A stretch of DNA of 24,198 bases from DATHBD01 sp035296325 (GCA_035296325.1 DATHBD010000069.1:1-24198), one strand, 5' to 3'. Positions 1 through 10,503 are shown, numbered from the stretch's first letter. Numbers and translations: made by a program. The notes: generated from the sequence alone by a model not told the origin.

Positions 1-15
1 GTGTGTGTTCACTGT

Positions 16-134
16 GTTACGGCGGTCATGGCGGAGGGGAAACGCCCGGTCCCATTCCGAACCCGGAAGCTAAGCCCTCCAGCGCCGATGGTACTGCACC
101 CGAGAGAGTGTGGGAGAGTAGGACGCCGCCGGAC
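16..134 (+). rRNA. rrf: 5S ribosomal RNA
   Basis: This is the 5S rRNA of the large ribosomal subunit. The sequence carries the conserved actinobacterial 5S core: the segment around 54-78 (CCGAACCCGGAAGCTAAG) and the 3' segment around 100-134 ending GACGCCGCCGGAC. The 5' GGCGG (21-25) pairs with CCGCC (126-130) to form terminal helix I; GTT at 16-18 can pair with GAC at 132-134, which sets the ends to within about 2 nt. It is presumably the last gene of an rrn operon whose 16S and 23S genes lie upstream of the window. Short ORFs overlapping it are not real. Confidence 0.95.
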
Positions 135-140
135 TCCTTA

Positions 141-184
141 CAAGTAGAGGGCCGCCCCAGGTGGGTGGCCCTCTACTTGTGTTT
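141..184 (+). terminator. Intrinsic terminator of the rRNA operon
   Basis: A long near-perfect inverted repeat directly follows the 5S gene. CAAGTAGAGGGCC (141-153) pairs with GGCCCTCTACTTG (167-179); the stem continues inward through a G-T pair and three G-C pairs to a 5-nt loop at 158-162. The stem is therefore about 17 bp and is followed by TGTTT (180-184). Its position and strength fit the end of an rrn transcript. Confidence 0.85.
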
Positions 185-228
185 ACGACTCGCGCGCATG
201 AGCGGGGGTCGTCGGGAAGGATGAGACT

Positions 229-2960
<2,732 letters not shown>

Positions 2961-2964
<4 letters not shown>

Positions 2965-3995
2965 CGCAGGGTCCGCTCGCGACGGCGTACGACATCGTGA
3001 TTTTCGATCTCGACGGCGTGCTCTACCTGGTCGACCAGGTGATCCCGGGCGCCGTCGCGGCGGTCAGTGAGTTGCGCCGCGCCGGCATCGCGGTGGCCTA
3101 CGCCACCAACAACGCCTCCCGGTCTGCGCAGTCTGTCGCGGAACTGCTGACCTCGATGGGCATCGCGGCGGCTCCGGAGGACGTCGTGACGTCGGGCGGT
3201 GCCACCGCCGCCACGTTGGCCGAGCGGTTCGGTCCGGGCGCCTCGGTGCTGGTGATCGGTGCGCCGGCGCTGCGGGCCGAGGTGGTGGGCGCTGGACTCC
3301 GCCCGGTCGACGGCGCCGCGGACAAGCCCGACGTCGTGGTGCAGGGGTACGGGCCGGAGGTCGGCTGGGCTGACCTCGCCGAAGCGTCGGTTGCGATCCG
3401 GGCGGGAGCGGCCTGGTACGCGACCAACGCGGATCGGACGCTTCCTTCGCCCCGCGGTCCGCTGCCTGGGAACGGATCGTTGGTGGCTGCCCTGCGCACG
3501 GCGCTCGGGCGGGAGCCGGACGCGATCGTCGGCAAGCCTGATCCGGGGCTCTTCGTCGAGGCCGCGAAGGCCCGCGGGGCGCGCCGCCCGCTGGTCGTGG
3601 GCGACCGGCTGGACACCGACGTGGAAGGCGCCCGCCGCGCCGGGATGGACAGCATTCTGGTACTGACCGGCGTCAGCCAGCCCCGTGACGTGCTCACCGC
3701 GGTGCCGCAGCAGCGGCCGGACTTTCTCGCCGCTGACCTGGCCGGCCTGTTCGATCCGGCGGCGGTCGTGGCGGTTCCGGCCAGCACGGCGACGGGGTGG
3801 CAGGTCCGCCGGGACGGCGAGCGTTGGGTGCTGAGCGGCGACGGCGAACCGCTCGACGCGCTGGCGGAGCTGTATCGGGCCCAGTGGGCCACAGCGCAGC
3901 CGGCCGTCGCCGTCGACGCGGACGGCGACGCGGCATCGGCCGTACTGCGGGAGTTCGGGCTGACCCGACGGCCTACATCAGCTTCCGGAGCTTGA
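2961..3995 (+). CDS. HAD-superfamily phosphatase, Rv1692-type glycerol-3-phosphate phosphatase
   Basis: A 344-aa NagD-like haloacid dehalogenase phosphatase. Motif I is FDLDGV with nucleophile D16 and acid/base D18. Motif II is T49 in ATNNAS. Motif III is the Lys in VGKPDPGLF (about residue 191). Motif IV is GDRLDTDVEGA (about 214-224), which binds Mg2+. A cap domain lies between motifs II and III. About 85 C-terminal residues follow the HAD core, as in Rv1692, which was characterised as a D-glycerol-3-phosphate phosphatase; that substrate is inferred here from synteny and architecture. Start GTG 2961 overlaps the upstream stop by 4 bp (GTGA), indicating translational coupling. The 3' end overlaps the convergent SCP2-like gene by 23 bp. 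Confidence 0.88.
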
Positions 3996-4311
3996 TCAGG
4001 TCGAACATGCTGGCGGAGATCTTCACCCGGCCGCTGGCCCAGGCGGAGGCCGCACTGAGCCTGCCCTCGACGAGGGCGATCAGGTCGTCGCTCGTGCTGG
4101 CGAACCGGATTTTCGCCTTGGGGTCGTCTCCGTCAGTCAGATCGACCAGCTGACCGTCGGTGAGGCGACCGTGGAATGCCACGCCGAGATCGGTGATCTG
4201 ATAGGCGAGCGAGCGATCCAGGTCGAGCTTCTGACGCGCGCCGGCGGCGTTGGCCGACAGGTTGGCGACCATCCGGCTCAGCGCCTGCCGACATTCCTCC
4301 ACCGTCGCCAT
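3973..4311 (-). CDS. SCP2 sterol-carrier-like lipid-binding protein
   Basis: A 112-aa protein starting MATVEECRQALSRMVANL and ending in KLRKLM. The central pattern (YQITDLGVAFHGRLTDGQL, then KAKIRFASTSDDLIALVEGR, then AWASGRVKISASMFDLIKLR) matches small stand-alone SCP2/alkyl-sulfatase-C-terminal-type domains, which hold hydrophobic ligands in a cavity. There is no catalytic motif, signal peptide or membrane segment, so a cytoplasmic lipid-binding role is likely. The start is ATG at 4311-4309; an upstream extension in the same frame runs antisense to real genes and is rejected. The stop TAG (3975-3973) lies within the 3' end of the convergent phosphatase gene. It diverges from the phasin-like gene across a 147-bp gap. 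Confidence 0.8.
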   Translation of the reverse strand: MATVEECRQALSRMVANLSANAAGARQKLDLDRSLAYQITDLGVAFHGRLTDGQLVDLTDGDDPKAKIRFASTSDDLIALVEGRLSAASAWASGRVKISASMFDLIKLRKLM

Positions 4312-4458
4312 ACCCCACCGTCCCTGCCGAAGTTTGTCAGTCCACGTCGGACACGCAGTTCCGCACGCTAGCGTACGGCGTCGCGCCGAGCCCGGTAGCG
4401 TGTCAACCGTAGAACCGGTTGAAACGGTGCGGGTTTCACGGCGGAGGAGAAGCACAGC
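4312..4458. promoter_or_regulatory. Divergent intergenic region with palindromic -10-like element and dyads
   Basis: A 147-bp gap between two divergent genes. ACGCTAGCGT at 4365-4374 is a perfect 10-bp palindrome, so TAGCGT, a good actinobacterial -10 (TAnnnT), is read on both strands (plus 4369-4374, minus 4370-4365). A second TAGCGT is at 4396-4401. TCAACCG (4403-4409) and CGGTTGA (4416-4422) form a 7-bp inverted repeat around TAGAAC, overlapping the palindrome AACCGGTT (4413-4420). GAAAC (4421-4425) and GTTTC (4433-4437) form another dyad. The SD of the plus gene is GGAGGAG at 4443-4449. Promoter function is inferred; no clear -35 was seen. Confidence 0.5.
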
Positions 4459-5457
4459 ATGGCGCAGGAAGCTTGGCGAGCCTATCTGGAACTGGCGCTC
4501 GGGATGACCGAGGCGTCCACCAAGCAGGCGACCATGGCGGTCAAGCGCCTGGTCGGCAAAGGGGGCGCCACCGCAGAGCAGGTGCAGGCGCTCGCGGAGG
4601 ATCTGGTCCGGGCCGGCACCCAGAATCGTGAGGCGATCACGACGCTGGTGCGTTACGAACTCGACCGCACGTTGGGGCGGGTCGGCCTCGCCACGGCCGA
4701 GGAGGTCGCGGTGTTGACCGCGCGGGTCCGGGAACTCGAGGATCAGCTGCGCTCCACCGGCGGCGGCGTGCCGACCGGCCCGGTGGGCTCTGTGGTGAGC
4801 ACCACCGCAGACAACGGCCCGGGTCCGGTGGGCGTCGAAGCAGCATCGTCCGCGGCCACCTCGGCGTCGACGGCCGGCACGATGGTGGGCAAGAAGGCCG
4901 TGAAGAAGGCGGTGAAGCAGGCCGCCGCGCCGACGCCGACGCCGGCGGACGGGGCAGGCGCCGCCGAGCCGTTGGCTCCGGTGCAGGCGGCCGACCCGGC
5001 GGGTGCCGCGAGGCGTTCGAAGGTGACGCCGTCGCCGGTGTCGGCGGTGGCCGCCGACGGTCCGCCGAAGGCGGCGCCAGCGAAGGCGAGCGCGGCAACC
5101 AAGGCGGCCAAGGCCGCCAGGAAGGCTCCGGCGGCCACGCCAGGCGCCGGTGCCGCAACGGCGAAGGTGGCCAAAGCGACCAAGGCCACGAAGACCCCGG
5201 ATGCCGCCAAGCCCGCGAAGTCGACGCGGTCCGGCAAGCCGGCCGACCCGGCGACGACGCCCGACCCCACCGGGTCGACGCCGACCACGAAGCCGGACAA
5301 GGCGACGAAGCCCGCAAAGGCGAAACGGCCCGACAAGGCGACGAAGGCCGCGAAGGCGACGAAGGCGGCCAGCGCCGCTCGACCGGTGCGGATCGTGACC
5401 GGACGGGTGCCGTCGCGGGCCGTGGCACCGACAGCGGGGCCGCCCCGTGTCCGGTGA
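4459..5457 (+). CDS. Phasin-like protein with histone-H1-like Lys/Ala/Pro tail
   Basis: A 332-aa protein. Residues 1-100 are helical and resemble the granule-associated phasin (PhaF/PhaI) pattern: MAQEAWRAYLELALGMTEAS, then NREAITTLVRYELDRTLGRVGL, then a short coiled coil (AEEVAVLTARVRELEDQL). Residues about 150-160 read KKAVKKAVKQAA, and from about 205 to the end the protein is a low-complexity Ala/Lys/Thr/Pro tail (AKATKATKT, KPDKATKPAKAKRPDKATKAAKATKAA), like histone H1 tails and the DNA-binding tail of PhaF. A role on lipid or polyester inclusions that also touches the nucleoid is inferred. Start ATG 4459 follows GGAGGAG at 4443-4449. The end overlaps the next small gene by 11 bp. The neighbouring SCP2-like and glycerol-3-phosphate phosphatase genes make a lipid link plausible. 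Confidence 0.7.
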   Translation: MAQEAWRAYLELALGMTEASTKQATMAVKRLVGKGGATAEQVQALAEDLVRAGTQNREAITTLVRYELDRTLGRVGLATAEEVAVLTARVRELEDQLRSTGGGVPTGPVGSVVSTTADNGPGPVGVEAASSAATSASTAGTMVGKKAVKKAVKQAAAPTPTPADGAGAAEPLAPVQAADPAGAARRSKVTPSPVSAVAADGPPKAAPAKASAATKAAKAARKAPAATPGAGAATAKVAKATKATKTPDAAKPAKSTRSGKPADPATTPDPTGSTPTTKPDKATKPAKAKRPDKATKAAKATKAASAARPVRIVTGRVPSRAVAPTAGPPRVR

Positions 5458-5644
5458 CCAGAGCCTGGCCGACGCGGGCCCCGGGCCGGCTTCAGCGCCG
5501 ACGCCGACCGGGCACCCGGCCGTGGACACCGCATTGGCCGGCCTGGCGCAGGTGGCCCGGCTGGATCCGAGGGAGCAGGTCGAGTGGTACGCCGAAGTGC
5601 ATCGGACCCTGCACCAGACGCTCCAGGAAATCGACGCCAACTGA
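5447..5644 (+). CDS. Small conserved protein at the Rv1693 position
   Basis: A 65-aa ORF with a disordered Pro/Ala N-terminus and a helical C-terminal half (HPAVDTALAGLAQVARLDPREQVEWYAEVHRTLHQTLQEIDAN). M. tuberculosis has a similarly small protein, Rv1693, in the same place between the phosphatase and tlyA; the LxP-EQVxxYxxVHxxLxxxLxxID pattern fits this widespread actinobacterial family of unknown function. Start GTG 5447 lies inside the end of the phasin-like gene (11-bp overlap), consistent with coupling. CTGATCGC, which contains the stop TGA, is repeated at 5641-5648 and 5655-5662. No function can be assigned. Confidence 0.75.
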   Translation: MSGDQSLADAGPGPASAPTPTGHPAVDTALAGLAQVARLDPREQVEWYAEVHRTLHQTLQEIDAN

Positions 5645-5682
5645 TCGCCACAGGCTGATCGCGACACAAAGGTAGGACTCGG

Positions 5683-6513
5683 ATGGCGCGGCGCAGCCGA
5701 CTCGACGCCGAGTTGGTCCGGCGCGGCCTGGCCCGGTCCAGGGAGCAGGCGGCCGAGCTCGTGGCGGCCGGTCGGGTCGAGGTGCGCGGCTGCGCGGCGC
5801 ACAAGGCCGCGGCGATGGTGGACCCGGCCGACCCGGTGCGGGTGCTCGGCGAGCGGGTCGAGGACGCGTACGTCTCGCGCGGCGGGCACAAGCTCGCCGG
5901 TGCGCTGGCGGCCTTCGCACCCGGCGGGCTGGGCGTCTCCGGCCGCCGGTGCCTGGACGCCGGCGCCTCCACCGGTGGCTTCACCGACGTGCTGCTGCGC
6001 GGCGGTGCGGCCGAGGTGATCGCGGTCGACGTGGGGTACGGCCAGCTGGCCTGGCGGCTGCGCAACGATCCGCGGGTCAGGGTGCACGAACGGTGCAATG
6101 TTCGCAGCCTGCTGCCCGAGACGATCGGCGGTCCGGCCACCGTCACGGTCGCCGACCTGTCCTTCATCTCGCTAAGGCTGGTGTTGCCGGCGCTGGTGGC
6201 GTGCACCACTACCGACGGCGACCTGGTACCGATGGTGAAGCCGCAGTTCGAGGTCGGCCGGGAGCGCATCGGTGAGGGCGGCGTGGTTCGCGACCCGGCG
6301 CTGCGGGCCGAGTCGGTCCTCGCGGTGGCCGCGTGCGCAGCGGAGTTGGGCCTGGGAGTGGCGGGCGTGACGGCGAGCCCGTTGCCCGGCCCCTCGGGCA
6401 ACGTCGAGTTCTTCCTCTGGCTGCGCCGGGACGCCCCGCCAGTCGACCCCGCCGTGGTCCATGCGGCCGCGGGTTCCACGCCCGATCCCTCGGAGGTGCG
6501 GCATGAGCCGTGA
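5683..6513 (+). CDS. tlyA: TlyA rRNA 2'-O-methyltransferase
   Basis: A 276-aa TlyA-family methyltransferase, full length. In mycobacteria TlyA uses S-adenosylmethionine to methylate cytidine ribose 2'-O in 16S rRNA (C1409) and 23S rRNA (C1920), and its loss gives capreomycin/viomycin resistance. Residues 1-60 are an S4 RNA-binding domain (RLDAELVRRGLARSREQAAELV). The linker leads to RGGHKLAGAL and the SAM-binding motif DAGASTGGFTDVLL (92-105). The expected K-D-K-E tetrad is present: K70 (RGGHK), D158 (VADLSF), K186 (VKPQFE) and E242 (NVEFFL). Start ATG 5683 follows AAGGTAGGA at about 5669-5677. The gene overlaps nadK by 11 bp. Confidence 0.95.
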   Translation: MARRSRLDAELVRRGLARSREQAAELVAAGRVEVRGCAAHKAAAMVDPADPVRVLGERVEDAYVSRGGHKLAGALAAFAPGGLGVSGRRCLDAGASTGGFTDVLLRGGAAEVIAVDVGYGQLAWRLRNDPRVRVHERCNVRSLLPETIGGPATVTVADLSFISLRLVLPALVACTTTDGDLVPMVKPQFEVGRERIGEGGVVRDPALRAESVLAVAACAAELGLGVAGVTASPLPGPSGNVEFFLWLRRDAPPVDPAVVHAAAGSTPDPSEVRHEP

Positions 6514-7387
6514 GGCACTGCTGGTCGCCCATCTCGGTCGCCCCGGGGCGGTGGACCACGCGCGGTCGGTCACCGCCGATCTGGTGGACGCCGGCTTCAT
6601 CGTCCGCGTGCTGACCGACGAGATGAGTGCACTCGACCTGCCCGGCGTGGTCGCGGTGGGCGGCGACCAGGCGGCGGAGGGCGTCGAGATCGTCTTCGCG
6701 CTCGGCGGCGACGGCACGCTGCTACGCGCCGCCGAGCTCGCCCGGCCGGCGAAGGCGCCGCTGCTCGGCATCAATCTGGGCCGGGTCGGTTTCCTCGCCG
6801 AGGCCGAGGTCGACGATCTGGACCAGGCCGTACGCGACGCGGTGAACCGCACCTACGCGGTGGACGAGCGGCTGACCGTCGATGTGACCGTGGAGCGCGA
6901 CGGGCAGCCGGTCGCATCGTCCTGGGCGCTGAACGAGATCACGGTGGAGAAGGGCGCCCGCGAACGGATGATCGAGCTGCTCATCGAGGTGGACGGCCGC
7001 CCGCTGTCGCGGTACGGCTGCGATGGCGTGGTGTGCGCCACCCCCACCGGTTCGACGGCGTACGCGTTCTCGGCCGGGGGTCCGGTGGTGTGGCCCGAGG
7101 TGGAGGCGCTGCTGCTGGTGCCGATCAGCGCGCACGCCCTGTTCAGCCGGGCGCTGGTCACGGCGCCGTCCTCGACGATCAGCATCACGGTCGATCCGCA
7201 CACCACGTCGGCGCTGCTCAGCTGTGACGGGCGACGGGTTTTCGATGTCGCGCCCGGCACATGCGTGACGGTGCGCAGGGGCAGCCTGCCGGTGCGGGTG
7301 GTGCGCCTGCGGCCGAGTCAGTTCACCGATCGGCTGGTGGCGAAGTTCGGCCTGCCGGTGGACGGTTGGCGGCGCGACCCCCGCTGA
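6503..7387 (+). CDS. nadK: NAD kinase
   Basis: A 294-aa cytoplasmic ATP-dependent NAD kinase making NADP from NAD. The diagnostic GGDGT motif is at residues 68-72 (FALGGDGTLLRAAEL). It is followed by LLGINLGRVGFLAE (87-100), the substrate-binding NE pair (ALNEITVEKG, about 142-151) and GVVCATPTGSTAYAFSAGGP (about 175-194). I chose ATG 6503 because GGAGGTG at 6492-6498 is well spaced; an in-frame start at 6461 would add a Pro/Arg-rich stretch inside tlyA. The gene overlaps tlyA by 11 bp, the conserved tlyA-nadK-recN order. The gap to recN is 73 bp. Confidence 0.95.
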   Translation: MSREALLVAHLGRPGAVDHARSVTADLVDAGFIVRVLTDEMSALDLPGVVAVGGDQAAEGVEIVFALGGDGTLLRAAELARPAKAPLLGINLGRVGFLAEAEVDDLDQAVRDAVNRTYAVDERLTVDVTVERDGQPVASSWALNEITVEKGARERMIELLIEVDGRPLSRYGCDGVVCATPTGSTAYAFSAGGPVVWPEVEALLLVPISAHALFSRALVTAPSSTISITVDPHTTSALLSCDGRRVFDVAPGTCVTVRRGSLPVRVVRLRPSQFTDRLVAKFGLPVDGWRRDPR

Positions 7388-7429
7388 TCGGCGGGTGAAC
7401 CGCGCCCGGGTCGCGCCTCGGGTGGAAGA

Positions 7430-7460
7430 GCGTCACCCTCCGGGGCTAGTGTCTGGTGCT
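7430..7460 (+). promoter_or_regulatory. Possible DNA-damage (PafBC-type) promoter of recN
   Basis: TAGTGT at 7447-7452 fits the actinobacterial -10 (TAnnnT) and sits 8 nt before the recN GTG. Exactly 8 nt upstream of it is GCGTCACCC (7430-7438). The mycobacterial LexA-independent damage promoter recognised by PafBC is recalled as tTGTCRgtg-N8-TAnnnT; only the GTCA core and the spacing match here. The distance suggests a leaderless or nearly leaderless mRNA. No good SD precedes the GTG. Confidence 0.35.
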
Positions 7461-9221
7461 GTGCTCGAAGAGCTCCGCATTACCGGTCTCGGCGTCATCT
7501 CCGACGCCACCCTGCCGCTTGGCCCCGGTCTGACGGTCATCACCGGCGAGACCGGGGCCGGCAAGACGATGGTCGTGGCCGGCCTGGGCCTGCTGTTCGG
7601 CGGGCGCGCCGATCCGGGTCGGGTACGTGCCGATCCGGGTCGTGCCGTGGTGGAGGGGCGGCTGCGGCTACGCGGGCCGATCGCCACGGCGGTGCAGAGC
7701 CGCGTCGTGGAGGCCGGCGGTGAGCCCGACGACGACGGGACGCTGCTGCTCAGCCGCACGGTGACCGCTGAGGGCAGGTCGCGCGGGCACGTCGGTGGGC
7801 GTTCCGTGCCGGCCGCCGTGCTCAGCGACGTCGGCGAGTACGTGCTGGCTGTGCACGGTCAGTCCGACCAGCTGCGCTTGCTGCGCCCGGGCGAGCAGCG
7901 CGCCGCGTTGGACCGATTCGCCGGGCCGGAGCACGAGAAGCTGCTCGGGCGGTTCCGCGAGCTGTACGGCCAGTGGCGCGCGATCTGTGACGACCTCGCC
8001 GACCGTCGCGCCAACGCACGCCAGCGCAGCCAGGAGGCCGACCTGCTGCGGCTGGGGCTGGACGAGATCACCCGGGTCGATCCCCAGCCCGGCGAGGATG
8101 AGGCACTTCGCGAGGAGGGCCAGCGCCTGGAGCACGTGGAGGGCCTACGCACCGCGGCGCAGCTCGCCCACGTGCTGGTGGCCGGCAGCCCGGACGCGGC
8201 CGACGACACACCGGACGCGGCCGGTCTGGTCGGCACCGCCCGGCGCACGCTCGAGGCGCAGGCCGGAGTGGACCGCGTGCTCGGTGAGCTCTCGGAGCGG
8301 CTGACCGAGGTCGCCGCCCTGCTCAGCGACGTTGCGGCCGACCTTGGCGGCTACCTCGACGCGTTGGACGCGGACCCGACGCGCCTGGCCGCGGTGTACG
8401 AACGTCGTGCCGCGCTGCGCGGATTGACCCGCAAGTACGCCGAGGACGTGGATGGGGTCATCGCCTGGGCGGTGGACGCGCGGTCCCGCCTGGCCGACCT
8501 GAACACCTCCGATGAGCTGCTGGACGAGCTGGACCGCGAGCGGGCCCGGCTTGCCGGTGAGGTGGCCGAGCTTGCCGGGGTGCTCTCGGCCGCGCGTCGC
8601 GACGCCGCCGGGCGCTTCGCCGAGCAGGTGACCGTCGAACTCGCCGGCCTGGCCATGCCGCACGCGCGGATCGACGTGGTCGTCGGGCCACGGCCGGCCG
8701 GTCGCAACGAACCGACGCTTGCCCTCGCCGGCGGAGAGACGGCGGTCGGACCGGACGGCGCCGACGAGATCGAGATCAGGCTGCTGCCGCACCCAGGTGC
8801 GCCGCCCGCGCCGTTGCAGAAGGGCGCCTCTGGCGGTGAGCTGTCCCGGGTGATGCTCGCGATCGAGGTGGTTTTCGCCGGCGCCGGCGGCCCGCCGACG
8901 CTGGTCTTCGACGAGGTGGACGCCGGTGTCGGCGGCAAAGCGGCGGTGGAGATCGGTCGTCGCCTGGCGCGGCTGGCCCGCGAGCACCAGGTACTGGTGG
9001 TGACGCACCTGCCACAGGTGGCGGCGTTCGCCGATCATCACCTGGTGGTCGCCAAAGACACCGGGGGCGCGGTCACCACGAGCGGGGTGAGCGAGGTCTC
9101 CGACACCGAACGCGCCCGCGAGCTGGCCCGCATGCTGGCCGGTTTACCCGACTCCGATCTGGGCATTGCGCATGCGGAGGAACTGCTCGCGGTCGCCAGT
9201 CGGGAAAAGCGGTTGCGCTGA
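7461..9221 (+). CDS. recN: DNA repair ATPase RecN
   Basis: A 586-aa SMC-like ATPase of double-strand-break repair. Walker A is GETGAGKT (29-36). A central coiled coil (about 160-370) holds long Leu/Glu/Arg helices. The ABC signature is KGASGGELSRVML (about 453-465). Walker B is LVFDEVDAGVGG (about 480-491), followed by the H-loop VLVVTHLPQVAAFAD. The start is taken as GTG 7461, because the conserved N-terminus LEELRITGLGVI begins there; the in-frame GTG at 7395 would add 22 unconserved residues. No clear SD is present, and a -10-like element lies just upstream. Length and motifs are normal for the family. Confidence 0.93.
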   Translation: MLEELRITGLGVISDATLPLGPGLTVITGETGAGKTMVVAGLGLLFGGRADPGRVRADPGRAVVEGRLRLRGPIATAVQSRVVEAGGEPDDDGTLLLSRTVTAEGRSRGHVGGRSVPAAVLSDVGEYVLAVHGQSDQLRLLRPGEQRAALDRFAGPEHEKLLGRFRELYGQWRAICDDLADRRANARQRSQEADLLRLGLDEITRVDPQPGEDEALREEGQRLEHVEGLRTAAQLAHVLVAGSPDAADDTPDAAGLVGTARRTLEAQAGVDRVLGELSERLTEVAALLSDVAADLGGYLDALDADPTRLAAVYERRAALRGLTRKYAEDVDGVIAWAVDARSRLADLNTSDELLDELDRERARLAGEVAELAGVLSAARRDAAGRFAEQVTVELAGLAMPHARIDVVVGPRPAGRNEPTLALAGGETAVGPDGADEIEIRLLPHPGAPPAPLQKGASGGELSRVMLAIEVVFAGAGGPPTLVFDEVDAGVGGKAAVEIGRRLARLAREHQVLVVTHLPQVAAFADHHLVVAKDTGGAVTTSGVSEVSDTERARELARMLAGLPDSDLGIAHAEELLAVASREKRLR

Positions 9222-9247
9222 GTAGGATCGCACGTTCGGGTGATACC

Positions 9248-9267
9248 GCACGCCAGGGGTGGCGTGC
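9248..9267 (+). promoter_or_regulatory. Perfect stem-loop between recN and steA
   Basis: GCACGCCA (9248-9255) and TGGCGTGC (9260-9267) form a perfect 8-bp stem with a GGGG loop, 27 nt after the recN stop and 48 nt before the steA start. There is no T-run after it, so it may be a partial terminator, an mRNA stability element or an operator. A TAGGAT -10-like sequence lies at 9224-9229. Confidence 0.45.
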
Positions 9268-9314
9268 ATGTCGCGACACACGTTGATCACATGGCCGTGC
9301 CAGGATGGGTGACG

Positions 9315-10487
9315 ATGCGTCTACCAACCTTGCGCCGGACCCGGGCTGCCGAGCCGGGACTGATATCGGGCGCCGTGCGGCTCGATCGGCGTACCAAGCG
9401 GCTGGCCGGGCGACTGCGCCCCGGCGAGGTCGCCGTGATCGATCACGTCGATCTGGACCGGCTCGCCGCGGACTCGCTGGTCGCGGCCGGGGTGGTGGCG
9501 GTCCTCAACGCCAAGCCGTCGGTGTCCGGCCGCTACCCGAACCTGGGTCCGCAGCTGCTCGTCGAGGCGGGCATTCCGTTGATCGACGACCTTGGCGAGG
9601 ACCTGTTCGACCGGCTGCGCGACGGTGACCAGATCCGCATCGACGGTGACGCCGTGTATATCGGCGAGGAGGCGATCGCCAAGGGCCGCCGGCAGGACAC
9701 CGAATCCGTGGCCGCGGCGATGGCCGACGCCCGGGACGGCCTGTCGGTCCAGCTGGAGGCATTCGCCGCCAACACCATGGACTACCTCAAGCAGGAGCGC
9801 GAGCTGCTGCTCGACGGCGTCGGGGTGCCGGAGGTGAAGACCTCGATCGCTGGGCGGCACTGCCTGATCGTGGTGCGCGGCTACGACTACAAGGCCGACC
9901 TGGACGTGCTGCGCCCGTACATCCGCGAGTTCAAGCCGGTGCTGATCGGGGTCGACGGGGGTGCCGACGCGCTTGTCGAGGCGGGGTACACCCCAGACAT
10001 GATCATCGGTGACATGGACTCGGTCTCCGACGACGTGCTGCGCTGCGGCGCCGAGGTGGTGGTCCACGCCTACCCGGACGGGCGCGCGCCGGGTCTGGCC
10101 CGGGCGCACCGGCTCAACGTGGAGGCGATCACCTTCCCGGCGGCGGCCACCAGCGAGGACATCGCGATGCTGCTCGCCGATGAGAAGGGCGCGTCGTTGA
10201 TCGTCGCCGTCGGCACGCACAGCACGCTTGTCGAGTTTCTCGACAAGGGCCGTGGCGGCATGGCGTCGACGTTCCTGACCCGGCTCAAGGTGGGCGGCAA
10301 GGTCGTCGACGCGAAAGGCGTGAGCCGGCTGTACCGCCAGAACCTCTCCACCTCCTCGCTGCTCCTGCTGGTCGTGTCGGCGATCGCCGCGATGGCAGCC
10401 GCCATCGCCGTCTCCACCGTCGGCAAGGCGTACCTCGGAGTGATCGCCGAGTGGTGGGACAACCTGATGTTCACCCTGTTCTCGTAG
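9315..10487 (+). CDS. steA: SteA, thiamine-pyrophosphokinase-like regulator of cell-wall hydrolysis
   Basis: A 390-aa protein of the Rv1697/Cg1603 family. In Corynebacterium glutamicum, SteA and SteB form a complex needed for normal activity of the peptidoglycan hydrolase RipA in daughter-cell separation. Residues 60-90 contain VAAGVVAVLNAKPSVSGRYPNLGP, a family hallmark. Residues about 175-330 form the TPK-like fold (PVLIGVDGGADALVEAGYTPDMIIGDMDSVSDD). A single C-terminal membrane segment spans about residues 351-375. Start ATG 9315 follows AGGA at 9302-9305, and its MRLPTLRRTR fits the family N-terminus; upstream in-frame starts at 9240 and 9291 are less likely. steB follows after 16 bp. 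Confidence 0.88.
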   Translation: MRLPTLRRTRAAEPGLISGAVRLDRRTKRLAGRLRPGEVAVIDHVDLDRLAADSLVAAGVVAVLNAKPSVSGRYPNLGPQLLVEAGIPLIDDLGEDLFDRLRDGDQIRIDGDAVYIGEEAIAKGRRQDTESVAAAMADARDGLSVQLEAFAANTMDYLKQERELLLDGVGVPEVKTSIAGRHCLIVVRGYDYKADLDVLRPYIREFKPVLIGVDGGADALVEAGYTPDMIIGDMDSVSDDVLRCGAEVVVHAYPDGRAPGLARAHRLNVEAITFPAAATSEDIAMLLADEKGASLIVAVGTHSTLVEFLDKGRGGMASTFLTRLKVGGKVVDAKGVSRLYRQNLSTSSLLLLVVSAIAAMAAAIAVSTVGKAYLGVIAEWWDNLMFTLFS

Positions 10488-10503
10488 TCATGAGGCTGTT
10501 TCA

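Noticed and set aside
4312..6087. N-terminal extension of the SCP2-like gene (704-codon minus-strand frame)
   Set aside because: It lies antisense to the phasin-like gene and tlyA, is Arg/Gly-rich nonsense, and the conserved domain starts at the ATG at 4311.
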